A stretch of DNA of 26,238 nt, taken from NCBI GenBank assembly GCA_041581135.1, contig JBFGCM010000054.1:1-26238 (forward strand). Direction: 5' to 3'. The notes beneath the pieces are model-generated. The model saw only the letters and a program-made list of their open reading frames with translations. It did not search any database and was not told where the DNA came from. This document shows, one piece after another, positions 14,678-22,105 of this stretch (position 1 is the stretch's first letter; each line of letters begins with the position of its first letter). The stretch is from JBFGCM01 sp041581135 (GTDB lineage Bacteria > Actinomycetota > Acidimicrobiia > Spongiisociales > UBA5794). The position numbers and the translations under genes were made by a program.

Positions 14678-15133
14678 TCAGCTCTGGCCGGACTCGGTGA
14701 ACGGCGCCCGCCACTCCGGGGCTTCGAACGGCTCGGCGAAGTACTCGGTCTCCCGCCACACCAGGCCGTCGCGATACTCGAGGATCTGCACGAAGTGGTA
14801 CACCTTGCCGTCGGGCCAACGGCCCACACCCTCGACGGTGACCAGGTCGCCGGTGTCGGACACCTGGATGAGCGGCGTCGACGCGAAGGGCATCACCGAC
14901 AGCGTGGTGCTGACCTTGGCCTTGCGATCACCGCCCTTCACCTGCTCGACGACTTGTCCCTCGCCGAAGCGGCTCGAGTAGTCGACGTGGGCTGCCACCC
15001 AGTTCTCGTGGCCGATGAAGCGCTCGCCGGACTGCGGATAGGTGCACTCGTAGTCCGGATGTCGCAGCTCGCCGAGCGACGCGAAGTCCATCGCATGCAT
15101 GGCCTCTTGGTATCGCCGTACTTTTTCGCTCAT
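14678..15133 (-). CDS. NTF2-like (SnoaL-type) protein
   Basis: A 151-aa protein of the NTF2/SnoaL cone fold: an N-terminal helix (VRRYQEAMHAMDFASLGELRHPDYECTYP in pieces), then ERFIGHENWVAAHVDYSSRF, then four strands ending VYHFVQILEYRDGLVWRETEYFAEPFEAPEWR. The FVQILEYRDGLVWRETEYFAEPFE ending, in which the strand runs into the AEPFE tail, is a common SnoaL/NTF2 feature. Members range from ketosteroid isomerase-like enzymes to non-catalytic binders; no catalytic pair is certain here. The ATG at 15133 lies 9 nt after a TACACT hexamer. Longer in-frame starts to 15640 run across the divergent VOC gene and are rejected. Confidence 0.8.
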   Translation of the reverse strand: MSEKVRRYQEAMHAMDFASLGELRHPDYECTYPQSGERFIGHENWVAAHVDYSSRFGEGQVVEQVKGGDRKAKVSTTLSVMPFASTPLIQVSDTGDLVTVEGVGRWPDGKVYHFVQILEYRDGLVWRETEYFAEPFEAPEWRAPFTESGQS

Positions 15134-15142
15134 CGTGGGCCA

Positions 15143-15148
15143 AGTGTA
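15143..15148 (-). promoter_or_regulatory. -10 element of the NTF2-like gene
   Basis: TACACT, 9 nt before the ATG at 15133. The transcript would have a leader of only about 2-3 nt. Confidence 0.55.
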
Positions 15149-15184
15149 TGTCGGTCTGGCCGGCGGCGGCTCGTCGGCGCCCGA

Positions 15185-15190
15185 TAGCCT
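15185..15190 (+). promoter_or_regulatory. -10 element of the two-domain VOC gene
   Basis: TAGCCT, 27 nt before the ATG at 15218. The leader contains GGAGGG about 5 nt before the start, so it is conventionally translated. Confidence 0.45.
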
Positions 15191-15217
15191 GGATACGGAG
15201 GCGACAGGAGGGATCGG

Positions 15218-15988
15218 ATGCCGGAACGCACCTCGTACGAGGCAGGCAGGCCAAGCTGGGTGGATCTGGCCACGACGGATGTGGCGGGAGCCCAGTCGTT
15301 CTATGGCGCGCTGTTCGGTTGGACGGCGCACGAGATGGACACCGGCGACATGGGTGGTCGGTATTTCATGCTCCACAAGGACGGCAAGGTGGTGGCCGGG
15401 ATGGCGCCCGTACCGTCCGACGACACCCCGACGGTCTGGAGCGTCTATCTCGCGGTCGACGATGTCGATTCGGTCACTGCGAAGGTCACCGAGGCCGGCG
15501 GGAGCGTCATGATGCCTCCCATGGACGTGATGGACACAGGCCGGATGGCCTTCATCGCCGATCCCACGGGCGCCATGATCGGGTTGTGGCAGGCCGGCAC
15601 CCACATCGGTTCGGCCATCATCGCCGAGCCGGGCACCCACACCTGGGTCGAGCTGCTGACCGACGATGTGGCGGCGGCCCAGGCGTTCTACACCGATGTG
15701 TTCGGGTACGACGCCGAGACCAACCAGACGCCGAACGGGCCATACACGGTCTTGATGCTCGGCGGTGAGGGTGTGGCGGGGATGATGCCCCGCACTCCCC
15801 AGATGGGCGACTTCCCCAACTACTGGGGGGTCTACTTCGGCGTGGAGGATGCCGACGCCGCAGTTGCCACCGCCTCCGCCAACGGTGGCACGGTACTGAT
15901 GCCCGGCATGGACATCCCCGAGGTGGGGCGTATCGCCGTCATCCGGGATCCGCAGGGTGGCAGCTTCACCGTGATGCAGAGCGCCTGA
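15218..15988 (+). CDS. Two-domain VOC family protein
   Basis: A 256-aa protein made of two homologous VOC domains. The first (residues about 10-125) has SWVDLATTDVAGAQSFYGALFGW and the second (about 135-255) has TWVELLTDDVAAAQAFYTDVFGY. Each ends in a similar DPTGAMIGLWQ / DPQGGSFTVMQ strand, evidence of internal duplication and fusion. Proteins of this layout in actinobacteria are often called hydroxylases or glyoxalase-like and sit near antibiotic genes, but the function is unsettled. It has a good Shine-Dalgarno. A strong hairpin follows its stop. Confidence 0.87.
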   Translation: MPERTSYEAGRPSWVDLATTDVAGAQSFYGALFGWTAHEMDTGDMGGRYFMLHKDGKVVAGMAPVPSDDTPTVWSVYLAVDDVDSVTAKVTEAGGSVMMPPMDVMDTGRMAFIADPTGAMIGLWQAGTHIGSAIIAEPGTHTWVELLTDDVAAAQAFYTDVFGYDAETNQTPNGPYTVLMLGGEGVAGMMPRTPQMGDFPNYWGVYFGVEDADAAVATASANGGTVLMPGMDIPEVGRIAVIRDPQGGSFTVMQSA

Positions 15989-15994
15989 AGAGAT

Positions 15995-16023
15995 GGGGCG
16001 GCGCCCATGGAGGACGCCGCCCC
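15995..16023. terminator. Bidirectional terminator hairpin between convergent genes
   Basis: GGGGCGGCG (15995-16003) pairs perfectly with CGCCGCCCC (16015-16023), 11-nt loop. It lies between the VOC stop (15988) and the end of the secreted protein gene (16051). Confidence 0.7.
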
Positions 16024-16050
16024 GTGCTCGTCGGCCTGGTCGCGCTCAGT

Positions 16051-16857
16051 TCACTTGACCGAGTTCTGGAAATCGCAGTAGACGGTCTCGCCTGCGGCGA
16101 GGTTGATGGTGATGGCCAGGTTGGGCTTGTCTTCCACGAAGGTGCTGCTGCCGCCGGCAGGGAACACCGTGCACTTGGCTTGGATGTATCTCCAGCCTTC
16201 GAGCGGTATCTCGAAGATCGTGTAGGTCCCGGCGGCGAGGTTGGAGAACGTCACCTGTGAGTCCGGGTTCCCGGTGCCGAAGTCCTCGTCGACGATGTGG
16301 AAGTACCCCAGATCTCCGTCGAAGCGGAACACCGTGTCGCCCGCCGGCAACGCGTACTTCTCGATGATGATCGTGCCGTCGCCCGGTGCGTCGCAGTCCA
16401 CCCAGAACACCTTGTGCTTGGTGTCGGCCCCTTGGGACCCTTCGGCGTGGACCGTCAGCTTCACGTGGTAGCCCTGCTTCGGGTGCCGGTACAAGCCCAC
16501 CAGGAACGGGCTCAGGTCGTAGGTCCGGGAGGCATCCAGATCGGTGCCGCCTCCGGCCGGATCCTCACCGATGAACACGTAGTCCTCCAGCAACACGGTA
16601 CGCCCGCTCGGCGGATGCGCGTTGAAGTGGACGTCGGCCACGAGGTCACCCTCGTCGAACCCATAGAAGTCCACTTGGAACAAGCACCCGGGGTGGGGTT
16701 GGTTGTTGGGTTGGTCGTCGAACGCAAGGCCGTCGATCTTCACCGTGCCGTTGTTGCCGGGCGGGTCCGCCGCCGCCGGCAAGGCGGCGAGACCGCCGAT
16801 GAGGACGGCGGCGACGAGCACGGTCAGGCCGCGACGTGTGATCCCGTGGGGCCTCAT
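16051..16857 (-). CDS. Secreted protein with prealbumin-like (SpaA-type) repeat
   Basis: A 268-aa exported protein. Residues 1-30 are a classical signal peptide: RR near the start, a hydrophobic core LTVLVAAVLIGGLAALPAAA and likely cleavage after A30, before DPPG. The mature N-terminal part (about 31-155) is a beta-rich domain of unknown family with cysteines C68 and C156 region (GCLFQVDFYGF, FWVDCDAPG). The C-terminal 105 residues (GTIIIEKYALPAGDTVFRFDG... NLAAGTYTIFEIPLEGWRY... INLAAGETVYCDFQN) have the pattern of prealbumin-like/SpaA beta-sandwich domains of surface adhesins and S-layer-type proteins. No LPXTG or C-terminal anchor is visible, so it is probably released. AAGGAGG lies 8 nt before the ATG at 16857. 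Confidence 0.82.
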   Translation of the reverse strand: MRPHGITRRGLTVLVAAVLIGGLAALPAAADPPGNNGTVKIDGLAFDDQPNNQPHPGCLFQVDFYGFDEGDLVADVHFNAHPPSGRTVLLEDYVFIGEDPAGGGTDLDASRTYDLSPFLVGLYRHPKQGYHVKLTVHAEGSQGADTKHKVFWVDCDAPGDGTIIIEKYALPAGDTVFRFDGDLGYFHIVDEDFGTGNPDSQVTFSNLAAGTYTIFEIPLEGWRYIQAKCTVFPAGGSSTFVEDKPNLAITINLAAGETVYCDFQNSVK

Positions 16858-16900
16858 GAGCGCTTCCTCCTTGATGCGGGTGCGAAGCCCTACGCGCGGA

Positions 16901-16906
16901 AATGTA
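16901..16906 (-). promoter_or_regulatory. Possible -10 element of the secreted protein gene
   Basis: TACATT on the minus strand, about 44 nt before the ATG at 16857. No matching -35 is seen. Confidence 0.4.
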
Positions 16907-16966
16907 CGCGGGAGAACGCCGATCGGGTACGGGATCAAACCGACACGTTGTCGATCCTTGACGACG

Positions 16967-18058
16967 TCACATGACCACGGATTGCAGCCGTTCGCCACGG
17001 ATGAAGGTCTCCGTCAGCTCATGCGCCTCGGCGTCGGTGAACTGCGTCGGGGGGCTCTTCATGAAGTACGAGGACGGCTCCAGCAGTGGGCCACCCCATC
17101 CCCGGTCGAGCGCCAGCTTGGCGCATCGCACCGCATCGATGACCACGCCGGCAGAGTTGGGGGAGTCCCAGACCTCCAGCTTGAGTTCCACGTTCAGCGG
17201 CACGTCACCGAACGAACGGCCTTCCATGCGGATGTAGGCCCATTTGCGATCGGTGAGCCAAGCCACGTGGTCGGACGGCCCGATGTGCACGTCGTCGGCG
17301 GCGATCCCGTGATCGATCTGGGAGGTGACCGCCTGCGTCTTGGAGACCTTCTTCGACTCCAGGCGCTCGCGCTCCAACATGTTCTTGAAGTCCATGTTGC
17401 CGCCGACATTGAGCTGGCTGGTGCGTTCCACCACCACGCCGCGGTCCTCGAACAGGCGAGACAGCACCCGGTGCACGATGGTGGCGCCTACCTGCGACTT
17501 GATGTCGTCGCCGATGATCGGGACGTTGGCGTCGGCGAAGCGTTGTGCCCATTCGGGATCCGATGCGATGAACACCGGGATGCAGTTGACGAACGCGCAC
17601 CCGGCCTCCAACGCCGCCGACGCATAGTGCTCGGTGGCCTCTTGGGATCCAACGGGTAGATAAGAGACGAGCACGTCCGCGCCGGCATCGCGCAACGCGG
17701 CGGCCACGTCCACCGGATCGAGAGGGGACTCCGAGGTGGTGGCCCGGTAGTAGCGGCCGAGCCCGTCGAGCGTCGGGCCTCGCAGCACGGTGACGCCAAG
17801 GTCCGGGACGTCGCTGAACCGAATGGTGTTGTTGTCGCCCGCCCACATCGCTTTGGCGACGTCCTCGCCCACCTTGGAGGTGTCGACGTCGAAGGCGGCC
17901 ACCACCTCGAGGTCGGCAATGGCGTAGCCGCCTAGAACCGGGTGCATGAGGCCGGGGATGTCGCCCTTGGCCGAGGCGTCTCGGTAGTAGTGGATACCTT
18001 GGATCAGGGAGTTGGCGCAGTTGCCCACACCGGCGATGGCGATCCGTACCGGGGTCAT
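16967..18058 (-). CDS. ino1: Inositol-3-phosphate synthase (actinobacterial type)
   Basis: A 363-aa protein, near the 367 aa of the M. tuberculosis enzyme. It converts glucose-6-phosphate to myo-inositol-3-phosphate using tightly bound NAD, feeding phosphatidylinositol and, in many actinobacteria, mycothiol. The NAD-binding loop GVGNCANSLIQG is at about residues 10-21. Conserved catalytic-domain segments include GDDIKSQVGAT, LNVGGNMDFKNM (near 242-253), ESKKVSKTQAV (catalytic lysines) and HIGPSDHVAWL. The ATG at 18058 overlaps the TGA of the PadR gene by 4 nt (ATGA), so the two are translationally coupled. This PadR-ino1 order is also found in mycobacteria. Confidence 0.95.
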   Translation of the reverse strand: MTPVRIAIAGVGNCANSLIQGIHYYRDASAKGDIPGLMHPVLGGYAIADLEVVAAFDVDTSKVGEDVAKAMWAGDNNTIRFSDVPDLGVTVLRGPTLDGLGRYYRATTSESPLDPVDVAAALRDAGADVLVSYLPVGSQEATEHYASAALEAGCAFVNCIPVFIASDPEWAQRFADANVPIIGDDIKSQVGATIVHRVLSRLFEDRGVVVERTSQLNVGGNMDFKNMLERERLESKKVSKTQAVTSQIDHGIAADDVHIGPSDHVAWLTDRKWAYIRMEGRSFGDVPLNVELKLEVWDSPNSAGVVIDAVRCAKLALDRGWGGPLLEPSSYFMKSPPTQFTDAEAHELTETFIRGERLQSVVM

Positions 18059-18558
18059 TCGGTGCCTTTCTCTTCGGAGAGGAGTGCGTCTATCCACTCC
18101 ACGTCCATGGACAGTTTGTGGCGGCGGTGCCGGATCTCGGCCAGTGCGTAGCGGTCGAACCGGGCGGTGGCGGCGGCTTCCTCGATGTCGGCGTCGATGG
18201 CGTGGATGCGCTCCAGCAACACGCCCTTGCGCGCCTCGAGGATCGCTTTACGCACCTTGGCGGGGACGTATCGGAACAACGAGAGGCGCACGCGGAACTG
18301 GTTGGTGTTCTCCGGAGGTTCATCGAGGCTGCTGAGGAGGGCCTCGAGATGCTCGGTGCCGCTTTGGGTGATGCGGTACTCCTTCTTGCGCCCGTCGACG
18401 AAGGTCTCCAGGTACCCGGCTTCTTCGAGGCGGCGGAGCGCCGGGTACACCGATCCGAACGATATGCGCCAGAAGCCGAGCGAGATCAAGCGGCGGTGCA
18501 GCTCGTAGCCGTGGGCGGGCTCGGTGCGGATGAGGCCGAGGATGGCGGTGTCCAACAT
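18055..18558 (-). CDS. PadR family transcriptional regulator
   Basis: A 167-aa protein. Residues 1-80 are the PadR winged helix: MLDTAILGLIRTEPAHGYEL, then the wing region SFGSVYPALRRLEEAGYL and KKEYRITQSGTEHL. The C-terminal half (about 85-165) is a helical dimerisation region of the longer PadR subfamily. It probably represses its own operon with ino1. The ATG at 18558 is chosen because the domain begins there; the upstream in-frame extension from 18735 crosses the promoter. Two AT-rich palindromes lie 22-42 nt upstream of the start (18580-18600) in an otherwise GC-rich region, matching the usual AT-rich palindromic PadR sites. Confidence 0.9.
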   Translation of the reverse strand: MLDTAILGLIRTEPAHGYELHRRLISLGFWRISFGSVYPALRRLEEAGYLETFVDGRKKEYRITQSGTEHLEALLSSLDEPPENTNQFRVRLSLFRYVPAKVRKAILEARKGVLLERIHAIDADIEEAAATARFDRYALAEIRHRRHKLSMDVEWIDALLSEEKGTE

Positions 18559-18566
18559 GCGGCGGC

Positions 18567-18572
18567 AGTATA
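18567..18572 (-). promoter_or_regulatory. -10 element of the padR-ino1 operon
   Basis: TATACT on the minus strand, 8 nt before the ATG at 18558. The corresponding -35 region (about 18590-18595) falls between and within the two palindromes. Confidence 0.6.
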
Positions 18573-18579
18573 GCTGATC

Positions 18580-18600
18580 GATATATCTGGGCGATATATC
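18580..18600. promoter_or_regulatory. Candidate PadR operator: two GATATATC palindromes
   Basis: GATATATC is self-complementary and occurs at 18580-18587 and 18593-18600, 13 bp apart centre to centre. I find no other copy in the window. It overlaps the -35 region of padR-ino1, suggesting repression by blocking RNA polymerase. Confidence 0.6.
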
Positions 18601-18710
18601 AATTAGGCAGACTTTTCGCGTTCTAGCCGGATTCTTCCAGATAGCCCTCGACACGGCATTCCGGTATTTGGCATGATCGAGACACGACTTCCCCCACCAG
18701 GAGGACCCGC

Positions 18711-18941
18711 ATGCCTGCGACTGCCGTTCCACCACCCCGCGTCCAGACCCTCATGCGCCACCGTCGAAGGCCCGAAGAGGTCACGGTGGTCACCGACGGA
18801 TGGTCAGACGTCTCATACGAGGTCTTGTGTGGGGTCGCGGCGGCATTGGCGGCACTGGAGCAGGGTGAAGGCAGAGAGATCGTGGATCTCACCCGGTTCC
18901 GCAAGAGCGTCGTGCGTCTAGTCGAGGGCCTCGACACGTGA
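18711..18941 (+). CDS. Small protein of unknown function (76 aa)
   Basis: A 76-aa frame with AGGAGG six nt before the ATG at 18711 and codons ending mostly in G or C. The N-terminal 25 residues are basic (PRVQTLMRHRRRPEE), the middle has a strand-like EVTVVTDGWSDVSYE, and the C-terminus is a helix ending in RFRKSVVRLVEGLDT. No cysteine pair, signal peptide or membrane span is seen (one Cys at about residue 41). I do not recognise a family. It is divergent from padR-ino1 and lies 59 nt upstream of the AcoX-like gene, but that gene has its own promoter. Confidence 0.65.
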   Translation: MPATAVPPPRVQTLMRHRRRPEEVTVVTDGWSDVSYEVLCGVAAALAALEQGEGREIVDLTRFRKSVVRLVEGLDT

Positions 18942-18950
18942 TCTAGATCG

Positions 18951-18966
18951 GGGCCGGACACGGCCC
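18951..18966 (+). terminator. Short hairpin after the 76-aa gene
   Basis: GGGCCG (18951-18956) pairs with CGGCCC (18961-18966), 4-nt loop. Short and without a U-run; weak evidence for termination. Confidence 0.3.
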
Positions 18967-18987
18967 GCATTCCGCACTCTGACGCCA

Positions 18988-18993
18988 TAGGGT
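18988..18993 (+). promoter_or_regulatory. -10 element of the acoX-like gene
   Basis: TAGGGT ending 7 nt before the ATG at 19001. An in-frame GTG at 18992 lies inside this hexamer and is therefore an unlikely start. Confidence 0.55.
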
Positions 18994-19000
18994 GCGTCGC

Positions 19001-19957
19001 ATGACAGGGCCATCCGGGATCCCCATCATCGGACTGATCGCCAATCCGGTGGCGTCCAAGGACATCCGCCGCCTGGTAGGTCTGGCCCGCGTGGTCGACG
19101 TCGAAGAGAAGGCCAACCTGGTGGCACGCTTGCTCGTGGGGATGACCGCGGGCCCTCCGGTACATGTGGTGGCGCTCGACGACTCTGGGGGCATCGTGCG
19201 CCGAGCCCTGCGCCTGGCACGGGGTAAGGCGGTCGCCGTCGACTTTCTCGACGTCACCGCCGAGGGCACAGAGGCCGATACTCACGACGCCGCCCGCGCT
19301 CTGGGGGAGTTGGGCACCCGTTTGCTGGTGACCGTCGGTGGCGATGGCACCATTCGATCGGCGGTCGAAGGCTGGCCGGAGGCGCTACTGGCGCCACTGG
19401 CGGCGGGCACCAACAATGCGGTTGCCATCCTCCACGAGCCGACCATGGTCGGCCATGCCGCCGCACTGGCGGCGGCTGGGAAGGCGCCTGCCGGTGTGTT
19501 CGACCGTCTCACGGCGATGGTGGTGAACATGGGAGACGGCACGTCGAGTATCGCCGTCGTGGACGCAGTGGGTGTGCGCGCACACTGGACCGGGGCCAGA
19601 GCGCTATGGGAGCCGGACGACTTGGTGGAGGCCGTCGTCGCCAATGCCCGGTCCGAAGCGGTCGGCATCGCCGCGGTTGCGGCGGCACTAGGGCCGCTCG
19701 CTCCCCGCCATGCCAGGTACATCCGATTCGGTCCGGGGCCAGCGGTGCGCGCCATACTCGGACCAGGCGTCGTGGGTGAGATCTCGGTGGCTGAGCACTA
19801 CGACCTCGCCGAAGGGAATCGCGTCGAACTCGATCCTGCGACCCGCGTAGTAGCGCTTGATGGGGAGCGTCGACTGATCCGATCAGGCGCCGCGTCCGTC
19901 GCCGTGCAACCCGGGGCGCTGCTGCTTTCCGTCTCGCGTGCTCTGGAATACCGCTGA
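19001..19957 (+). CDS. acoX: AcoX-like ATP-NAD kinase family protein
   Basis: A 318-aa protein related to NAD and diacylglycerol kinases. The nucleotide-binding GGDGT lies near residues 113-117 (VTVGGDGTIRSA), with PLAAGTNNA after it, as in NAD kinases. The opening GLIANPVASKDIRRLVGLARVVDVEEKANLVARLL is characteristic of AcoX, a protein long known from acetoin catabolic clusters (acoXABC) whose exact role is unsettled. Here E1 alpha, E1 beta and E2 genes follow in the same order as acoA, acoB and acoC, which supports the assignment. I start it at the ATG at 19001, with a -10 hexamer 7 nt upstream. Confidence 0.85.
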   Translation: MTGPSGIPIIGLIANPVASKDIRRLVGLARVVDVEEKANLVARLLVGMTAGPPVHVVALDDSGGIVRRALRLARGKAVAVDFLDVTAEGTEADTHDAARALGELGTRLLVTVGGDGTIRSAVEGWPEALLAPLAAGTNNAVAILHEPTMVGHAAALAAAGKAPAGVFDRLTAMVVNMGDGTSSIAVVDAVGVRAHWTGARALWEPDDLVEAVVANARSEAVGIAAVAAALGPLAPRHARYIRFGPGPAVRAILGPGVVGEISVAEHYDLAEGNRVELDPATRVVALDGERRLIRSGAASVAVQPGALLLSVSRALEYR

Positions 19958-20008
19958 CTGCGCGGGGGAAGTACCGCGAAACGGCGCCGACCGGGTCTGC
20001 CCAGAGCG

Positions 20009-20014
20009 TAGGTT
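20009..20014 (+). promoter_or_regulatory. -10 element upstream of the E1 alpha gene
   Basis: TAGGTT in the 129-nt gap after the acoX-like gene. It would start transcription near 20021, giving a leader of about 66 nt to the TTG at 20087, or about 3 nt to a GTG at 20024. Read-through from acoX is also possible. Confidence 0.45.
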
Positions 20015-20086
20015 CAAGGGTGAGTGCTCCACGCACCGAGTGCGGCGGTTCGTCTGGTCGACCGCCTGACACGAAGGGAGGGCCAA

Positions 20087-21073
20087 TTGGAGATACAACG
20101 TGACCACCTGGTCGACATGTACTCGGCCATGGTGAAGATCCGCTACTTCGAGGAGCGGCTGCGAGAGATCTACTTCGAAGGCAAGCAACCGGTGTTCGAT
20201 ATCGCCGCCGGCCCTGTACCCGGCGAGATGCACCTGGCGGCGGGGCAGGAGCCGGTTGCCGTGGGGGTGATGCCACATCTCAAGGAGGGCGACGCCATCA
20301 CGGCGACGCACCGACCTCATCACGTGGCCATCGCCCAGGGTCTCGATCTGAAGCAGATGGCCGCGGAGATCTTCGGCAAGACCACGGGGCTGGGCAAGGG
20401 CAAGGGCGGGCACATGCACCTGTTCTCGACCTCGCCGAACTTCGGCTGCTCGGGGATCATTGCCGAGGGCATGCCCGTGGCGGTGGGAGCGGCCCTGGCA
20501 TTCAAGAAGCTGGGGAAAGACAACGTGGCGTTGTCGTTCTTCGGCGAGGGTGCCGCCAACCAGGGTGCCTTCCACGAATCGCTGAACTTGGCGGCGCTCT
20601 GGAACCTGCCAGTCGTGTTCATTTGCGAGGACAACGCTTTCGCCATCTCGGTGCCGAAGGAGGCCTCCACGGCGATCGCCGACAACAGCGACCGAGCCTC
20701 GGCATACGGCATGCCGGGGGTGCTGGTACCAGAGAACGATCCGGTGGCGGTATATGAGGTGGCCCGCGAGGCCATAGCCCGGGCCCGGGCCGGTGACGGT
20801 CCCAGCCTGATCGAGGTGAAGACCGACCGCCTCTGGGGTCACTTCGAAGGCGACGCCGACGCCTATCGCACGGACGAGTACAAGGAGGCGATGACTGAGC
20901 GAGATGCGATTGCAGCATTCGGGAACCGCCTCATCGAAGAAGGGGCGCTGACCGCGGCCGACCGCGACGCCATCACCAAGCGTATGCACGGCGAAGTTGA
21001 CGAAGCGATCGACTTCGCCCGCAGCAGCCCCGAACCGGCACCGGAGGACGCGCTCCTCCACGTGTTCGCCTGA
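20087..21073 (+). CDS. Acetoin/2-oxoacid dehydrogenase E1 component, alpha subunit (AcoA-like)
   Basis: A 328-aa thiamine-diphosphate-dependent E1 alpha subunit. It opens LVDMYSAMVKIRYFEERL as in AcoA and PDH E1 alpha, then has THRPHH..IAQGLDLKQMAAEIFG and GKGGHMHLFS. The ThDP/Mg motif GEGAANQGAFHESLNLAALWNLPVVFICEDN in two pieces spans about residues 152-182. With the beta subunit it decarboxylates or cleaves the substrate and passes the acyl group to E2 lipoate. Acetoin is favoured as substrate by the AcoX neighbour; pyruvate or branched-chain oxoacids are alternatives. I choose the TTG at 20087 because GGAGG lies 5 nt upstream and homology begins there; a GTG at 20024 in the same frame is the alternative. 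Confidence 0.9.
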   Translation: MEIQRDHLVDMYSAMVKIRYFEERLREIYFEGKQPVFDIAAGPVPGEMHLAAGQEPVAVGVMPHLKEGDAITATHRPHHVAIAQGLDLKQMAAEIFGKTTGLGKGKGGHMHLFSTSPNFGCSGIIAEGMPVAVGAALAFKKLGKDNVALSFFGEGAANQGAFHESLNLAALWNLPVVFICEDNAFAISVPKEASTAIADNSDRASAYGMPGVLVPENDPVAVYEVAREAIARARAGDGPSLIEVKTDRLWGHFEGDADAYRTDEYKEAMTERDAIAAFGNRLIEEGALTAADRDAITKRMHGEVDEAIDFARSSPEPAPEDALLHVFA

Positions 21074-21083
21074 GGAGGCCTTC

Positions 21084-22103
21084 ATGACAACGATGACCGA
21101 GCGCAAGCTCACTACGCAGAAGGCCATTGCCGAGGGGATCGCCCAGGAGATGGAGCGGGACGACACCGTGTTCGTGTTGGGCGAGGACATAGCCACCTAC
21201 GGCGGCATCTTCGGTGCCACCGAAGGACTGCTCGACAAGTTCGGCCCGGAACGCGTCATGGACACACCGATCTCGGAAACCGGGTTCATCGGAGCTGCGA
21301 TCGGCGCCGCCATCAACGGGCTGCGGCCGATCGCCGAACTCATGTTCGTCGACTTCTTCGGCGTGTGTATGGATCAGATCTACAACAACATGGCCAAGAT
21401 CCACTACTTCTCCGGAGGTTCCATCAAGGTGCCCATGGTGCTGACAACGGCTGTCGGGGGCGGATACTCCGACGCCGGCCAGCACTCTCAGACGCTATGG
21501 GGCACGTTCGCCCACCTGCCGGGGATGAAGGTGGTGGCCCCTTCGAACCCGTATGACGCCAAAGGTCTGATGATCTCGGCCATCCGCGATGACAACCCAG
21601 TGCTCTACATGTTCCACAAGGGCGTGCTCGGGCTGGGGTGGATGACCAACAATCCCCGAGCCACCGGTGTCGTGCCCGAGGAGGCGTACAAGGTGCCGAT
21701 CGGCACCGCCGCCGTGGCCCGGGAGGGTAGCGATGTGACCATCGCCACGATCAGCCTGTCGGTGCATCGCGCCTTGGACGCGGCGGAGCAGCTGGAGGCC
21801 GACGGTATCTCGGCCGAGGTGCTTGACCTACGGTCGCTGGTGCCACTGGATCGAGAAGCCATTCTCGAGTCGGTGCGCAAGACCCACCGGTTGCTGGTCG
21901 TCGACGAGGACTACCGCAGCTTCGGTATGACTGGCGAGGTGATCACCACCGCGGTGGAGGGTGCCTTCGACCATCTCGACGCACCGCCGGCGCGGATCGC
22001 GATACCCGACGTGCCGATTCCGTACGCGCGGGTGCTAGAGCAGTTCGTGATGCCGGATGCCGAGAAGATCGTCACGGGAGTGAAGTCGCTGCTGGCGGCC
22101 TGA
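21084..22103 (+). CDS. Acetoin/2-oxoacid dehydrogenase E1 component, beta subunit (AcoB-like)
   Basis: A 339-aa transketolase-like E1 beta subunit. The conserved opening LTTQKAIAEGIAQEM is followed by FVLGEDIATYGG, the DTPISETGFIGAAIGAA segment (the ISE glutamate that activates ThDP) and RPIAELMFVDF. The C-terminal transketolase domain carries DLRSLVPLDREAILESV and the VVDEDYRSFGMTGE region. It partners the alpha subunit encoded just upstream. Its Shine-Dalgarno (GAGGAGG) overlaps the TGA of E1 alpha, so the two are coupled. The in-frame start at 20997 lies within E1 alpha and is rejected. Confidence 0.92.
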   Translation: MTTMTERKLTTQKAIAEGIAQEMERDDTVFVLGEDIATYGGIFGATEGLLDKFGPERVMDTPISETGFIGAAIGAAINGLRPIAELMFVDFFGVCMDQIYNNMAKIHYFSGGSIKVPMVLTTAVGGGYSDAGQHSQTLWGTFAHLPGMKVVAPSNPYDAKGLMISAIRDDNPVLYMFHKGVLGLGWMTNNPRATGVVPEEAYKVPIGTAAVAREGSDVTIATISLSVHRALDAAEQLEADGISAEVLDLRSLVPLDREAILESVRKTHRLLVVDEDYRSFGMTGEVITTAVEGAFDHLDAPPARIAIPDVPIPYARVLEQFVMPDAEKIVTGVKSLLAA

Positions 22104-22105
22104 GC

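Noticed and set aside
13171..14829. A 552-codon minus-strand frame opposite the MFS gene
   Set aside because: No motif and repetitive composition; it crosses the end of the ClC gene, all of the MFS gene and part of the NTF2-like gene.
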